Made by a program: the position numbers and the translations under genes | Notes under the pieces: generated by a model | The model's database searches: none | Seen by the model: only the letters and a program-made list of their open reading frames with translations | What the model was told of the DNA's origin: nothing | Shown: positions 54,978 to 64,000 of the stretch, piece by piece | How positions within the stretch are numbered: position 1 is the stretch's first letter | Layout: each line of letters opens with the position of its first letter | Assembly: GCF_000219625.1 (NCBI RefSeq) | Contig: NC_018214.1 | Coordinates: 2,542,001-2,606,000 of the forward strand | Length of the DNA: 64,000 nt | Source: Zymoseptoria tritici IPO323 | Taxonomy: Eukaryota; Ascomycota; Dothideomycetes; Mycosphaerellales; Mycosphaerellaceae | Direction of reading: 5' to 3'

Positions 54978-55904
54978 ATGGCGCGGCAAGCGACGAATTT
55001 GACGAGGCCCGGGGAGGTTTCGTCTGCAGTACCGGATCATCCCACTGCATCAGCAGACACCGCGCCCGTTGATAACGCATCGGACATCGCCGCCGAGCGG
55101 CAAGCGGTCGAGGCAGGTGCTACACTTTCTAAACAAGGCATACCAGCTACAGACGTTGCGGGAGCCATTGTACCCCCTTCCAAGTCGCAGGGCAAGAGGG
55201 ATGTTCCGGTGGGAGTGCAGGGGCTCGGCAGCCTTCCAGGTACGACACTTGAACCTCAGGACCATGATACCGAGCACACTGCCCAGCTGGAGGGATTCAA
55301 GGAGGGGAACCAGCAGCGCGGAGCGGATATGCTCGCTGGTGCTAACGGTGTTGGGATCATTGATCAGCCGATGCCGGATGCTCCTCCTGATCTGAGCGTT
55401 GAGCAAACCGCTCGAGCGCAAGAGCGCCCTGTGGGTGCTGTCGAATCGGCCGTGAGCCCCTCACCCGACGAGGATGCTCCACTTCAAATCAATGATGAGA
55501 CGCGATCTGTGGTCTCACAATCTTCCGGACAAAAGCCTGCCCTGGTCACCATTGGCGACAATAATTCCGATGAGTGGTTGGAGTCTCTCTCGAAGGCGGA
55601 CCTCGCAACCGCCTTCGCTTTGCAATGGGATCGGAAAGTGTTGGAGGACTTTCCGTATGCACGACTGCAATTGAAATTCATTGCGAAGGAAATCGCGAAG
55701 CTCAAGAATGGTGGTGAAGATCAGGTCGAAGATGACGACGAAGACGACGAACAAAACGACGACGAGCCTAGCGGAGATGATGATGATGATGCGGAGGATG
55801 ATGATGCGGAGGATGATGATGCGGAGGATGATGATGCGGAGGATGATGATGCGGAGGATGATGCGGATGTTGATGGGGATGTTGATGAGGATGTTAATGA
55901 GTGA
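54978..55904 (+). CDS. Acidic hypothetical protein with C-terminal AEDDD tandem repeats
   Basis: 308 residues from ATG 54978 (MARQATNLTRPGE); the frame is open from 54843 with no better start. The N-terminal two-thirds is polar and disordered, with Ala/Pro/Gln. A short helical segment SDEWLESLSKADLATAFALQ and LKFIAKEIAKLKNGGED is the only part with a folded look. The C-terminus is a run of Asp/Glu with five AEDDD units from a 15-bp DNA repeat, then DVDGDVDEDVNE. No signal peptide or membrane segment. Acidic tails of this kind occur in histone-binding and other nuclear proteins, but no function can be assigned. Confidence 0.5.
   Translation: MARQATNLTRPGEVSSAVPDHPTASADTAPVDNASDIAAERQAVEAGATLSKQGIPATDVAGAIVPPSKSQGKRDVPVGVQGLGSLPGTTLEPQDHDTEHTAQLEGFKEGNQQRGADMLAGANGVGIIDQPMPDAPPDLSVEQTARAQERPVGAVESAVSPSPDEDAPLQINDETRSVVSQSSGQKPALVTIGDNNSDEWLESLSKADLATAFALQWDRKVLEDFPYARLQLKFIAKEIAKLKNGGEDQVEDDDEDDEQNDDEPSGDDDDDAEDDDAEDDDAEDDDAEDDDAEDDADVDGDVDEDVNE
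55791..55862 (+). repeat. 15-bp coding minisatellite (AEDDD)n
   Basis: The unit gcggaggatgatgat begins at 55791, 55806, 55821, 55836 and 55851 (last copy 12 bp). Copies are identical and in frame, adding whole AEDDD blocks; copy number is likely to vary between strains. Confidence 0.95.
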
Positions 55905-56680
55905 GGGCGGGGAGGGCCGTTCGCGCACCCGACTCGTCAAAGACTCGCTCGACCCCCCATCATTTCCGGCGGACGTCCAGTTCCACGACTAAGCATTGTG
56001 CAACCATCGATGAAGCTTAGCAACCTTGGCGCTGTTGTTAGTTATTTACACTCTACGCCTGCAAGTGTTCTAAAATCCCTTGTCATGCCTTCGATCCTTC
56101 CTCGTTTGAACGCCTCGCTTAAAGACCCCCGGTCTCACAATTTCAACCGAGTCAATATCCCGCCGGCGATGCGTGCGACGTAGTTCGTAAAAGCTTGGGA
56201 TTTTGAGCACAACGCAGTACGAGTACACAGTCGAGCCTGTCAGCTGCGGCCTGGATAGGCTTGGTCTCTTACAGAGCTAGATGGGTGCATGCAAGATTAA
56301 GGGAGAGGAGCAGTTGTACGTACACTCATTGGTCTGTTGTTGACGTTGTTAGATGTCGACCGCGGTCCAAGACCGCTGGCACAATCGATCGAATGGGGGT
56401 TTCACTGGCAGTGGCATTCTCATGGTAATGGAGAGTCTATCTGCCCAATTCGGATGACACACTCCCATCTGCAAACACAGGAGCCGTGAAATCATGTCAA
56501 TCCTCAAACTGCTCACGAGAGCATGGAATGGTTGGCCACAAGGGCAGCCAAGCGCTCATGTGGGCTTTTCCCGCTCTGCAGGAAATACAGCATTCCTCTT
56601 CTGTACTTCGATGACAGCTCCCATTCCATCTGATCGAATTCGAGCAGCTCGAGTAGACGGGTCCAGCACTGATCTGCATT
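55905..56680. other. Intergenic, 0.78 kb, no gene recognised
   Basis: No frame with domain motifs or consistent codon bias; it lies between the acidic-protein gene and the decayed minus-strand gene. Confidence 0.5.
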
Positions 56681-58000
56681 CTAGGTGCCCTTTAGATACT
56701 CCTGGAAGGCCGTATCGAGACCCACAACGAGCGCTGCCTGATCTACATCCGCCTGGTCGTCGGATAGCTCGATGAGGGGCTTGGCACTGTCCACCTCATT
56801 GAGTGCTGTCTCGGCATGTTCGATTGCGTCGTTGCAGATATCTTTGGCCCGCAGCGTATCGTGCGTCTTGACCATCCTTTTGCCGTTGCACTTCAACCAC
56901 CAAGGCGCGCGGGACCGAGGAGGCTCATTCATCATCAGGCTGTTCGAGAGCTCGTCACGTAACTAATATGCGCCGTCGACGTTGGCGCACTTGACAGCTG
57001 CTTCCAGGAATCCCGCATCGTCGAAGAAGCCCGTCTTCTCCTACGTGGCCAAGAGGAGCGCGCGGTACAGAGAGGCATCTGTCTGCCCTTCACGAGCAAG
57101 GTGCGTCAAGCTGTGCCACGAGGAGGCACGGAAAGACGTGACCAAACTCGCTCTCGAATCTCTCGGCTGCGTAGGGAGGCTATTCCTACAGCGTTGAGCT
57201 GATTGGCGTACAAACGAGAGGGAGCAAAGGAGAGTCGGTAAGGAAAAAGCCTCATTGTCCCAGCAAGTGGATCGATGAAGAAACGAACAGTATCGAGGTA
57301 ATTAGCTGCAAAACGAGCATCTGAAGGAGAGACTCGGAGGGACACCCTTCGGGCTCTCTTGACGGCACACTAAAGCTATACCTATAGTATCGAGCTTGTT
57401 GGCATAGTATTTGGGGAAAAGGTCAGAGAGCCGATTGGAAAACAACGCGATTGTCTCCACAACGGAGATGCGGCTGGAAGGGTGAGTACCGAGCTGATTG
57501 GCATACAAATATGAAGGCAGAAGGAGAGCCGATGTAGGAAAATACTTGGACTCTCTCCAAAACGGAGATGCGGCTGGAAGGGCAAGTATCGAGCTGATTG
57601 GCATACAGTACAGTAAGGATGACAGAGAACGGATAAGGAAACATCAAAGTTGTCTCTTTAAGGGCATCTGAGGAGAGACGACCGGTATTGAGGCGACCGG
57701 CATACAGACCGAGCATCGGAAGGAGAGCTTATAGCAAAAATACCGAAATCGTCTCCGGATCGGAAATGGAGCTTATAGTACTAGCTCCGAGCTGATTGGC
57801 GGGCAGAACGCGCGTTTGAAAGAGAGACTCGCGGAAGTACCGCACTTGGTTTTCTCGACCGCTTTGGTGTCCATATCCCGCGGTATCTGGTCTATTGGCA
57901 GCACGAGCTTGTCCTTATACCGATCAGCACGGGCTTGTAGCTTCTTCAGGTGCTTCGTAATGGCCGGAATTGAGAACTGAGAGGTTTCGTACAGCAGCAT
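56681..58000 (-). pseudogene. Decayed minus-strand gene of unknown family, with tandem repeats in its middle
   Basis: Reading the minus strand downwards, 58000-57773 is open (MLLYETSQFSIPAITKHLKK, then ARADRYKDKLVLPIDQIPRD). The ~99-bp repeats at 57196-57800 follow, with stops and shifts. From about 57190 to 56681 one frame reads protein-like to a stop: SFRASSWHSLTHLAREGQTD, then KTGFFDDAGFLEAAVKCANV, and after it NEPPRSRAPWWLKCNGKRMV and LIELSDDQADVDQAALVVGL. That frame is broken only by TAG at 57043-57041 and at 56965-56963, each one transition from CAG or TGG. I do not recognise the family. The two ends may belong to one gene or to two. It is most likely a recently decayed coding sequence. 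Confidence 0.5.
57196..57800. repeat. Degenerate ~99-bp tandem repeat, seven units
   Basis: Unit starts, recognised by a gagctgattggcatacaaa-like core, are near 57196, 57296, 57392, 57491, 57591, 57690 and 57789, so the period is 96-100 bp. Units near 57491 and 57591 share cggagatgcggctggaaggg. On the minus strand a unit translates to about 33 residues ending in LYANQL; the period of three-times-33 bases suggests the array once encoded a protein repeat. Confidence 0.8.
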
Positions 58001-59081
58001 TGAGGAATGTGCAAAGTTCTTACCTTATCGTCTGCACTTCTAGCCGAGCCGCGGCCCGGCCCGTCCCGCCAAGCATGTGACAAATTTGGTCAACTTCACT
58101 TCCCTCTCTTACACCACGTCACTTCATCTGCTTACAGACGGCCGGGCCGACAGTTGCTCGAGAGATTCGTATGATATCATGCGAATATGGCTGCTATGGC
58201 GTACAGGAGCATAGGCGGAATGTCTTTCACGCGCCGGCAGATAGCACCACGTGCCAATACCCCCACCCGATCGAAGCCATGGCGGGAGGGTTATAGGAAA
58301 GTAAGTCATCTTTCGTACTCAAAATGCACATTTCCTACCGCTGTCCTCTCAACCTCACGTACACAAGCTGTTGCGCACATGCAGTCCGAAAAACCGTCAC
58401 TCTCGCCCGTCACATGCGCCTGCATTCAAGCTTTGCGCGGGAGATTTTGCGCCAAACACGACAAAATCATCACTTCCATCCCAGTTCCCGCTCCGCCGGC
58501 TTGGGAAGCGACCTCTGCTACGTTACTGTCTGCTACGTCACTGTCACGAGATCCACTTCACGGCAAATCCTGTCACGTGCGCCGACATCGAAGCTCCGAG
58601 TGGGATTATACGGCCAAATCACCACCAAATACAACCCATTTCTCCCATCCCGGACTGTCTCACGCTCAAAAGTCAAGCTTTCACACGCCGCTTTCACGAG
58701 CCGGCGACTCTTCCTTCGCGCGTGCACGGTCCACAAGCTGGCACAAAATCTTCCACGGCGCTTCCAGTTCTTCCCTCACCACACCCACGACCGACATCCG
58801 ACACCACCACCACACAACACATCATTCCCTTTGCTTCCTTCTTCCCCTACATCGTTCATCACTGGTATTGCCCTCACAAGCAATTATCACTCAACCGCGC
58901 GACGCACCACCGCACCACCGCATCTGCGCGCGTTTCCAAACCTTTACCACTATCGAATCGGACACAACACACTTCACAACACCAGCGCATCCGCACATTT
59001 TTGCGCATTGCGACTACGACTCCTTCGCCTTACCAAAAGCAATCATACACACCGGCAAAATTGATATTGCTACCCGTCACC
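58001..59081. other. Intergenic/upstream region with a degenerate ~160-bp-spaced duplication
   Basis: Segments 58407-58485 and 58568-58651 are similar: both contain gtcac(a/g)tgcgcc, then a(t/g)cgaagct-like sequence, aaacac/aaatac and catccc. The frame through 58371-59081 is open but low in complexity and Thr/His/Pro-rich; it is treated as leader of the following gene. Confidence 0.45.
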
Positions 59082-61464
59082 ATGAGGGACGAGGACGAGC
59101 TGCGCGCGGAGGTTGAAGAGCGCCTTCTCCACGATGCAGCCCATCTGAAGCTTGCACATCGTCAGAAGGTGAATGTGCCTGACCAGAATGCAGAAGGAGA
59201 GGAAGGTGACGGGTCAACCTACGTCACCTGCAAGGCGCTGGCGGACAGTCTGGCCGCGTGCGAGCTGGACTCGAAAGCGATGCTTCAGTGGGGCCTGGCA
59301 ATGTCCGCCAAGCTGGCCAAGGTTGTGGAGGAGGAGAAGGCGAATGATCTCGAACGTGCCAATGCGAAGAAGAAAAAGGCACGTAGCCGGGCTACGAAGA
59401 CGAAGAAAGCAAGGTTGGCGCAAGCAGACGCTACAGCGGATTGGAGGACTCTAGGAAAGAAGCCCGTATCGGGAGCAAGAGTACATCCTACCCGCTACGC
59501 ACCGTCAATTATGGAGAGTACTAACACAATTTCGATAGCATCCACAAGTCACCGCCACGCACAAAGGACTTCTGGCCAAGGCCACGGCTATCGAGACCCC
59601 GGACTTCGAAAACATTTCCTCCAAGGCATACAACCCCGAGGTGGTCGAGTTCCGGGTTTACGGGTATGTTGGATTGGCGAATCGTCAGAGCGGTCGTCAG
59701 GTGCAAGTTGCGCCACCCGTCCTGGAAGGCTTGTTGGCCTCTCGTCGGTTGGGTTCCCCGAAACACTCAGCCGCAGCGATCGTGGTAGCGCTCCAGAACA
59801 AAGAGAAATGGGACGCTCTACCTGATCCACCTCGGCCGATTGATTTCTTGGACCAGCACCGTGTGCCGATGAAGATGGCAGCCTCATCAAAGCGAATTGA
59901 AAAAGTCGAGCTCGTGCACATGGACAGGGCCGAGCTCCGCCTTTTCGATTCGAACGATACCGCTGGACCCAACCTGGTATATGGATACACGCTGTGGTGG
60001 GTGCTGCGTCAATTTCGAGGTTTGTCCCAGCTGTCGTCCTCGGAGCAGCGATCGCAGTACGAGGCAATATTCGAGACATATCCCTGGCCGCTGCCCGAGT
60101 GGCAACATCTCCAACTTGAAGATGGCAAGTTCCCTTCGCCAATCTGGACCCACTTCAACGACAAACAAAAGGAGTGCGAGGAGCTGAACCGCGTCCACTG
60201 TGTCCTCCATCTCAGCTCAAAGTTCCCTCGCGCCAAGGGCACGGGGTTCAGTCACCTATCAAACGGCTTGAGGAAACTCTTTGTGGCCGAGCACAGAAAC
60301 ACATTCCAATCAGTGCCCTTTCGACTCGTGGACTTTGAGCCGCAGTGGATGACTATCAAAGACGAGGAGGAAGAGGAGCCGGAGCCGCAGCGCGTGGCAC
60401 AAACGATCGTCCAGCAGGATTCGCGGGAGATGTACTTCAGAGGAGGCACCGAGGAAGACCACGCCTTGTTGGACGAGGACTTCAGTCTGGAAGGAGCCAA
60501 CCGCCTCAAGCGGGTTTACACACGTCACGGAGTCCCCCGGGAGCACAAGCCGCTGCCACCAGCTCTCGATCCTCGGGACAACGAGAACGAAGAGAACTGG
60601 CGAGACAGGTGGCGAATGTTTCTCGAGCTCGTCAAGAAATGTGCCAAACTTGGTCAGATTTCGATGCACGATCTCAATCAACCCGACGAAGATCGCCAGA
60701 TACTTTGGGCTCACGACATGGGATCGGAACTCAGCTGGACCGACGTACAGATCTACATTAAAGACGGCAACGACCGAAAGGTTGTCTTCACGATCGTATT
60801 GGTATTTCCGACCGACGACTCGTACCTACAGGACATGGAGAGTCTGCTTCCTTTGGATCCCAACACCGACGAAGTTATGGCAATGGTTGAAGCAGAGGAG
60901 AAGCGAGGTGACACTGCTATCGCGACTTCGCCGAGAGAAGAAGGCGCTGCTGTGATTATCGATAAGGACGGCGGCGGTGCGAACGATGTCGACACTGGAG
61001 GCGTTCGTAACGAGGAGGTGGTCGACGCTACTGCTCTGACCAAGGAAAAGAAGCCGATAAGTGCGCCTTCGACTCGCAGTCAGTCAAGTCGTCGGGCGGC
61101 TAGAGACAGAGCACGACCACTCAACTTTGACCCGATGGGTGATGGTGATGACGATAGTGCCGATGCTACTCCGAGCAAAGGCGATCGCTCGAAGCGTCTC
61201 GGTAGCCCCGTCCCTACCAGCGACCGCGCCGGAAAGAAGCTCAAGATTGATAGGAAGCGCGACGCTCAAAGTGCATCTCCCGCCTCTGCGAGTCGACCAA
61301 ATAAGAAGCGGGCTACAGCCACCTCGGGGATCACTTCTACAGAGAGACCTGCACCACAGGCGAAAAGCGGGAAAGCCACCCCCGAGCCCAAGTCCGCAGA
61401 AAGAGTGGTTGATCAATCAGACGAGCAAGTGGTCGATAAGCATTGGGAAAGCTTGGACGATTAG
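59082..61464 (+). CDS. Hypothetical nuclear-type protein, 769 aa
   Basis: Exons 59082-59465 and 59539-61464 with a 73-nt intron (GTATCG..TAG) that has a perfect TACTAAC branch site. The start is in strong context (gtcaccATGagg). The first ~125 residues are charged and helical, ending in a basic block (NAKKKKARSRATKTKKAR). The middle (about 130-480) looks folded: NPEVVEFRVYGYVG, IVVALQNKEKWDALPDPPRP, VYGYTLWWVLRQFRGL, KFPSPIWTHFNDKQKECEEL and HDMGSELSWTDVQIYIKDG. The last ~170 residues are disordered and basic with SRRAARDRARP and KKLKIDRKR, likely nuclear signals. No family was recognised. It sits at the edge of repeat-rich DNA, so it may be lineage-specific. Confidence 0.65.
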
Positions 61465-62314
61465 GGTAAGAAGCCCCTGCGAAGGAAGGGGGGAGAGACT
61501 GTGGAGGCGAGAGCGTACGATACGAAAGGCGAGAGTGCGGGCGGACTAGACTACGATTTTGATTTTGCTAAAAGGCTAGCAGCAGCGAGTCCTATTGCAC
61601 TTTTGATTTTTACGAAGAAAAGCGAACCCCTAACGGAGCAGCAGCACTTGGTAGCAAGCTCTACTAGATCGGAATAATTAATCTCCCTTACAATGTCTTT
61701 CGCGCACGCACTATAGCCAACATGGCGACCGATCTTGTAGCCGTCTTATAGTGCTGCTACCTCTACTATAGACGTTCCTCCTTACATAACGCTATATCTT
61801 CACTAATCCTTAGCCAAATGCTTCGTTCTTAACGGCATCCGAGAGAGCAAGTTACGACGAGCAAGTAGTAATACATGTAGCGTGCTGCGAGCGATACCGA
61901 GTTAACTGTGAATGCTCTCGGAATCTTCGACAAGGCCGTCGTCGCGGGCTTTAACCCGCACCGCACCGCGCCAGCCCCCCAAATTCGCCTAACGCCCAAC
62001 GCTAACGCCTAACTATCGCTCTTAATTGTTTGTTCTGCTCGTAGCGTAATCAAACTTTATCGTACAGCCTCGCCCTATTGCGTCGTAATACCACTGCTTG
62101 TATAGCGCTGCGTTTTAGAGAGAGCAATGTGCGGATAGGCTGCTTAAACGGCATTACTTTAAAACGCAATATCTCTACGACTATAGTAGCTAGCGACACA
62201 CCGAGTAGCTTAAAATAAAGCTCTGTTCGTCCTCTATCGAATGCACGCCTGTAACTATGTATGTTATGTTAGCTACAAAGATTTACCTAGTATATCCTTT
62301 ATATATTTCTTAGT
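61465..62314. other. TA-rich non-coding DNA at border of repeat block
   Basis: From about 61560 onward the sequence changes: TpA steps (ctatag, ttatag, gtaata) become frequent and CpA rarer while CpG stays common. No gene frame survives. This fits transposon debris altered by repeat-induced point mutation of the CpA-to-TpA kind. Confidence 0.55.
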
Positions 62315-62337
62315 AAATCGATGCTCTTATATATCGA

Positions 62338-62485
62338 GTCGATAGGCTAGATCGACTCGATTTGCATAGATATCGATACGTTAGGACTATATTCCGAAGT
62401 GCTAGAAATATAAGGTTTAGTAGCATTAATAGTCTGGTCTAATGTATCGATGCCTATGCATATCGAGTCGATCTAGGCTATCGAC
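62338..62485. mobile_element. MITE-like foldback element, copy A (148 bp)
   Basis: The ends are inverted repeats of about 41 bp: left arm 62338-62378 (gtcgataggctagatcgact...) and right arm 62445-62485 (tatcgatgcctatgcatatc...), matching at nearly all positions when one is reversed. Inside the left arm border, atcgagtcgat and atcgactcgat form a second small hairpin. No coding capacity; no clear target-site duplication could be fixed. Confidence 0.6.
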
Positions 62486-62593
62486 ATAGTATACAAAGTA
62501 TCGATACTTTAGAACTAGCTTTAGCTATATAGTAGCAAATCCTACTTTATATACCTTCTATACCTTTTAATAAATCGATGCTTTATATATCGA

Positions 62594-62741
62594 GTCGATA
62601 GCCTAGATCGACTCGATTTGTATAGGCATCGAATTATAAGGACTATATTCCTAAGTACTAGAAAGATAAGGTTTAGTAGTATTAACAGTCTAGTCTAACA
62701 TATCGATACCTATACAAATCGAGTCGACCTAGGCAATCGAC
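62594..62741. mobile_element. MITE-like foldback element, copy B (148 bp)
   Basis: Same length and arrangement as copy A: left arm 62594-62632 (gtcgatagcctagatcgact...) and right arm 62701-62741 (tatcgatacctatacaaatc...). Arms within copy B match each other slightly better than A's arms do. Differences from copy A are mainly transitions. Confidence 0.6.
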
Positions 62742-62828
62742 CTAGTATACAAAGTATTAATATACTAACTACTAAGTTAAAATATATATATCTAGAACCT
62801 ACGTTATGCCCTTCTTATACCTTTTAAT

Positions 62829-63342
62829 AAATTAATTGAGAGGGGTCTGTGCGTAAGGGCGTAATAACCGGATTCTCACCACTAGTGAGAACTTCATCCT
62901 GTTCATTTACGCTATGCTGGCCGTTACGTTTTGAATACCACTTCTTTTATCGATTGCGCGGTACCATTCGATTCCTTTTATCGACATTATTAAACACCCA
63001 AGTGTCTAGGCGCTCCGGATGCGGCGCTGTTGCGCAATAGCGCGTTAAAGGGTTGTTGTAATCCACGCTAACACTATAGCTGGAAACAAGGGTCTCGGGT
63101 TACGTAACTATAGAAGTTCAGACGAACTTTAAGAGCTAGACGGTAACTACGAGGACAGTAATAGCGACGAGGTACGCCCTTTACGACCGTCCCCTCTAAA
63201 TAATAAAGAAAAGAGAAGACCAGGTAGACTACTACGGACGATAAACACCGGTAGCGCGATAAACAACACCCTCGATCTCCTCGCTATCGCGGCCGCGATA
63301 GAAAAAGGCGTTATGCTATCGCAAGCCTAGCATAACGCGTTA
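62829..63342. other. Repeat-derived non-coding DNA before the gag-like fragment
   Basis: No intact frame. Includes a short palindrome around tcaccactagtgagaa (62877-62892) and gcgcaatagcgcg (63032-63044). From about 63116 a minus-free, stop-rich but gag-like reading begins to be discernible on the plus strand. Confidence 0.4.
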
Positions 63343-64000
63343 GTGCTACAGGAACAACTAGCCGAGTTGGTGCATAAGAAAAAGCTGCGCGAGCAAGAGG
63401 CGATATGTGCTAAAGAAAAGCACAAGGCTAAGATAGACGCTTTGGCGCGTAGCAGAAGGAGTAGGAGCCGCATGCGCGGTAGTACACCGGACACAGACGG
63501 CAGTAAGTTCCCTAAGGAATACACACCCCTTCTTAACACCCTTAACGACATCGAGGGCAAATACATTAAAGAGATCTACAAGGACTCTTTTAAACTAGTT
63601 AACCTCTGCAAGCTTAGAGCTAGCTAATTCAGCTCGGCGGAAGGCGCAGCAACCGACAACCGCTATAAGGCATTCTAACTTATTACTGGCGGCAAACAGT
63701 CTACTACGACTAACGCGAAGGTAGAGGATTACACCTATCTAAGCGTGTAGTTCGAGGGCTTTAACAACTACACCTACATTATAGCTACTTTCTACAGCAA
63801 TCCTACACTAATTATAGCTATAATCCGATTCTAGAGCCTTATTGCTAAGCTCGTTAACCTCGGCTATAACTAGAAGAACATCGTCAGACGATTTGCGCTT
63901 CGCTCTTACGACCTTATTATCGACAGAGGCGTCACAAAACCGGACAATTAGCTTGCTGTTTACGAACACGCCTACCTTACGACGCACGTCTACAATATCG
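63343..64000 (+). pseudogene. Transposon gag-like/associated ORF fragment, RIP-decayed, runs off right edge
   Basis: One plus frame reads protein-like for the whole stretch but is cut by TAA or TAG about six times. It begins with a charged helical part (LAELVHKKKLREQEAICAKE), then SRMRGSTPDTDGSKFPKEYT and KEIYKDSFKLVNLCKL, later VEDYTYLSV-stop-FEGFNNY, LVNLGYN-stop-KNIVRRFALR and SYDLIIDRGVTKPDN-stop. The stops sit where Trp or Gln is likely (TGG or CAG to TAG, CAA to TAA), all CpA-to-TpA changes on one or other strand. The IYKDSFKLVNLCKL-type segment recalls gag-like proteins of Dothideomycete retroelements. The fragment is not functional. Confidence 0.55.

Larger units (their letters stand above)
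62315..62828. repeat. Tandem duplication, two ~256-bp units
   Basis: Unit A runs from about 62315 to 62571 and unit B from 62572 to 62828; both begin aaatcgatgct and end tataccttttaat. Most mismatches are C/T or G/A transitions. After unit B a truncated third start, aaattaattgag, follows. Each unit contains one foldback element. Confidence 0.85.

Noticed and set aside
55515..55940. 141-codon minus frame rich in Ile/Arg repeats
   Set aside because: Antisense of the Asp/Glu repeat tract; an artefact of the GAT/ATC repeat.
57196..57800. CRISPR-like array
   Set aside because: Eukaryotic context, degenerate contiguous units without unique spacers; a minisatellite.
58371..59081. In-frame N-terminal extension of the 769-aa protein
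   Set aside because: Low-complexity Thr/His/Pro sequence, contains a DNA duplication, and the ATG at 59082 has a far better context.
62849..63040. 63-codon plus frame in the repeat block
   Set aside because: No motif, lies within TA-rich repeat debris, no promoter or splice signal.

Overview
The window is nuclear DNA of a filamentous ascomycete (Pezizomycotina). Genes carry many short (about 45-120 nt) GT..AG introns, several with a TACTAAC-like branch site, and the gene set is fungal: conidiation regulator FlbC, secreted oxalate decarboxylase, Scm3 with Myb repeats, Atg6, PHO89-type phosphate symporter. The RIP-like decay at the right edge and the family variants fit Dothideomycetes best, but that placement is inference. 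No rRNA, tRNA, CRISPR or prokaryotic feature was recognised.

Layout. 1-2.6 kb: end of TEL2 and a D-glutamate-cyclase-family gene. 3.6-5.4 kb: sugar-transporter pseudogene with two in-frame TGA codons. 5.9-12.6 kb: housekeeping genes (ribosomal P0, a GNAT acetyltransferase, tRNA m7G subunit TRM82, farnesylated DnaJ YDJ1/MAS5). 13.0-17.3 kb: compact three-gene nucleotide-sugar group, namely an epimerase/reductase, a SLC35/TPT-type transporter and a UDP-glucose 4,6-dehydratase. Together they could make UDP-rhamnose and move it into the Golgi. 18.9-20.0 kb: flbC, with about 4 kb of apparently non-coding DNA upstream. 24.2-27.4 kb: membrane-anchored cysteine synthase divergent from a mitochondrial MidA-like methyltransferase. 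27.6-36.3 kb: giant Scm3 centromere chaperone divergent from atg6, which converges on an SDR oxidoreductase. 37.7-42.1 kb: PHO89 phosphate symporter and a secreted type-B carboxylesterase/lipase. 43-54 kb: accessory genes (two unknown proteins, oxalate decarboxylase, secreted SBP56-family beta-propeller).

54-64 kb is unstable. It holds an acidic repeat protein, a decayed minus-strand gene next to a seven-unit ~99-bp tandem repeat, an unknown 769-aa gene, and then TA-rich DNA. That last part has two 148-bp foldback (MITE-like) elements in a 256-bp tandem duplication and a gag-like transposon fragment with stops consistent with CpA-to-TpA RIP.

Exon coordinates were worked out by hand from splice signals, reading phase and family alignment from memory. 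Every multi-exon model given keeps an open frame across its junctions, except where decay is stated.
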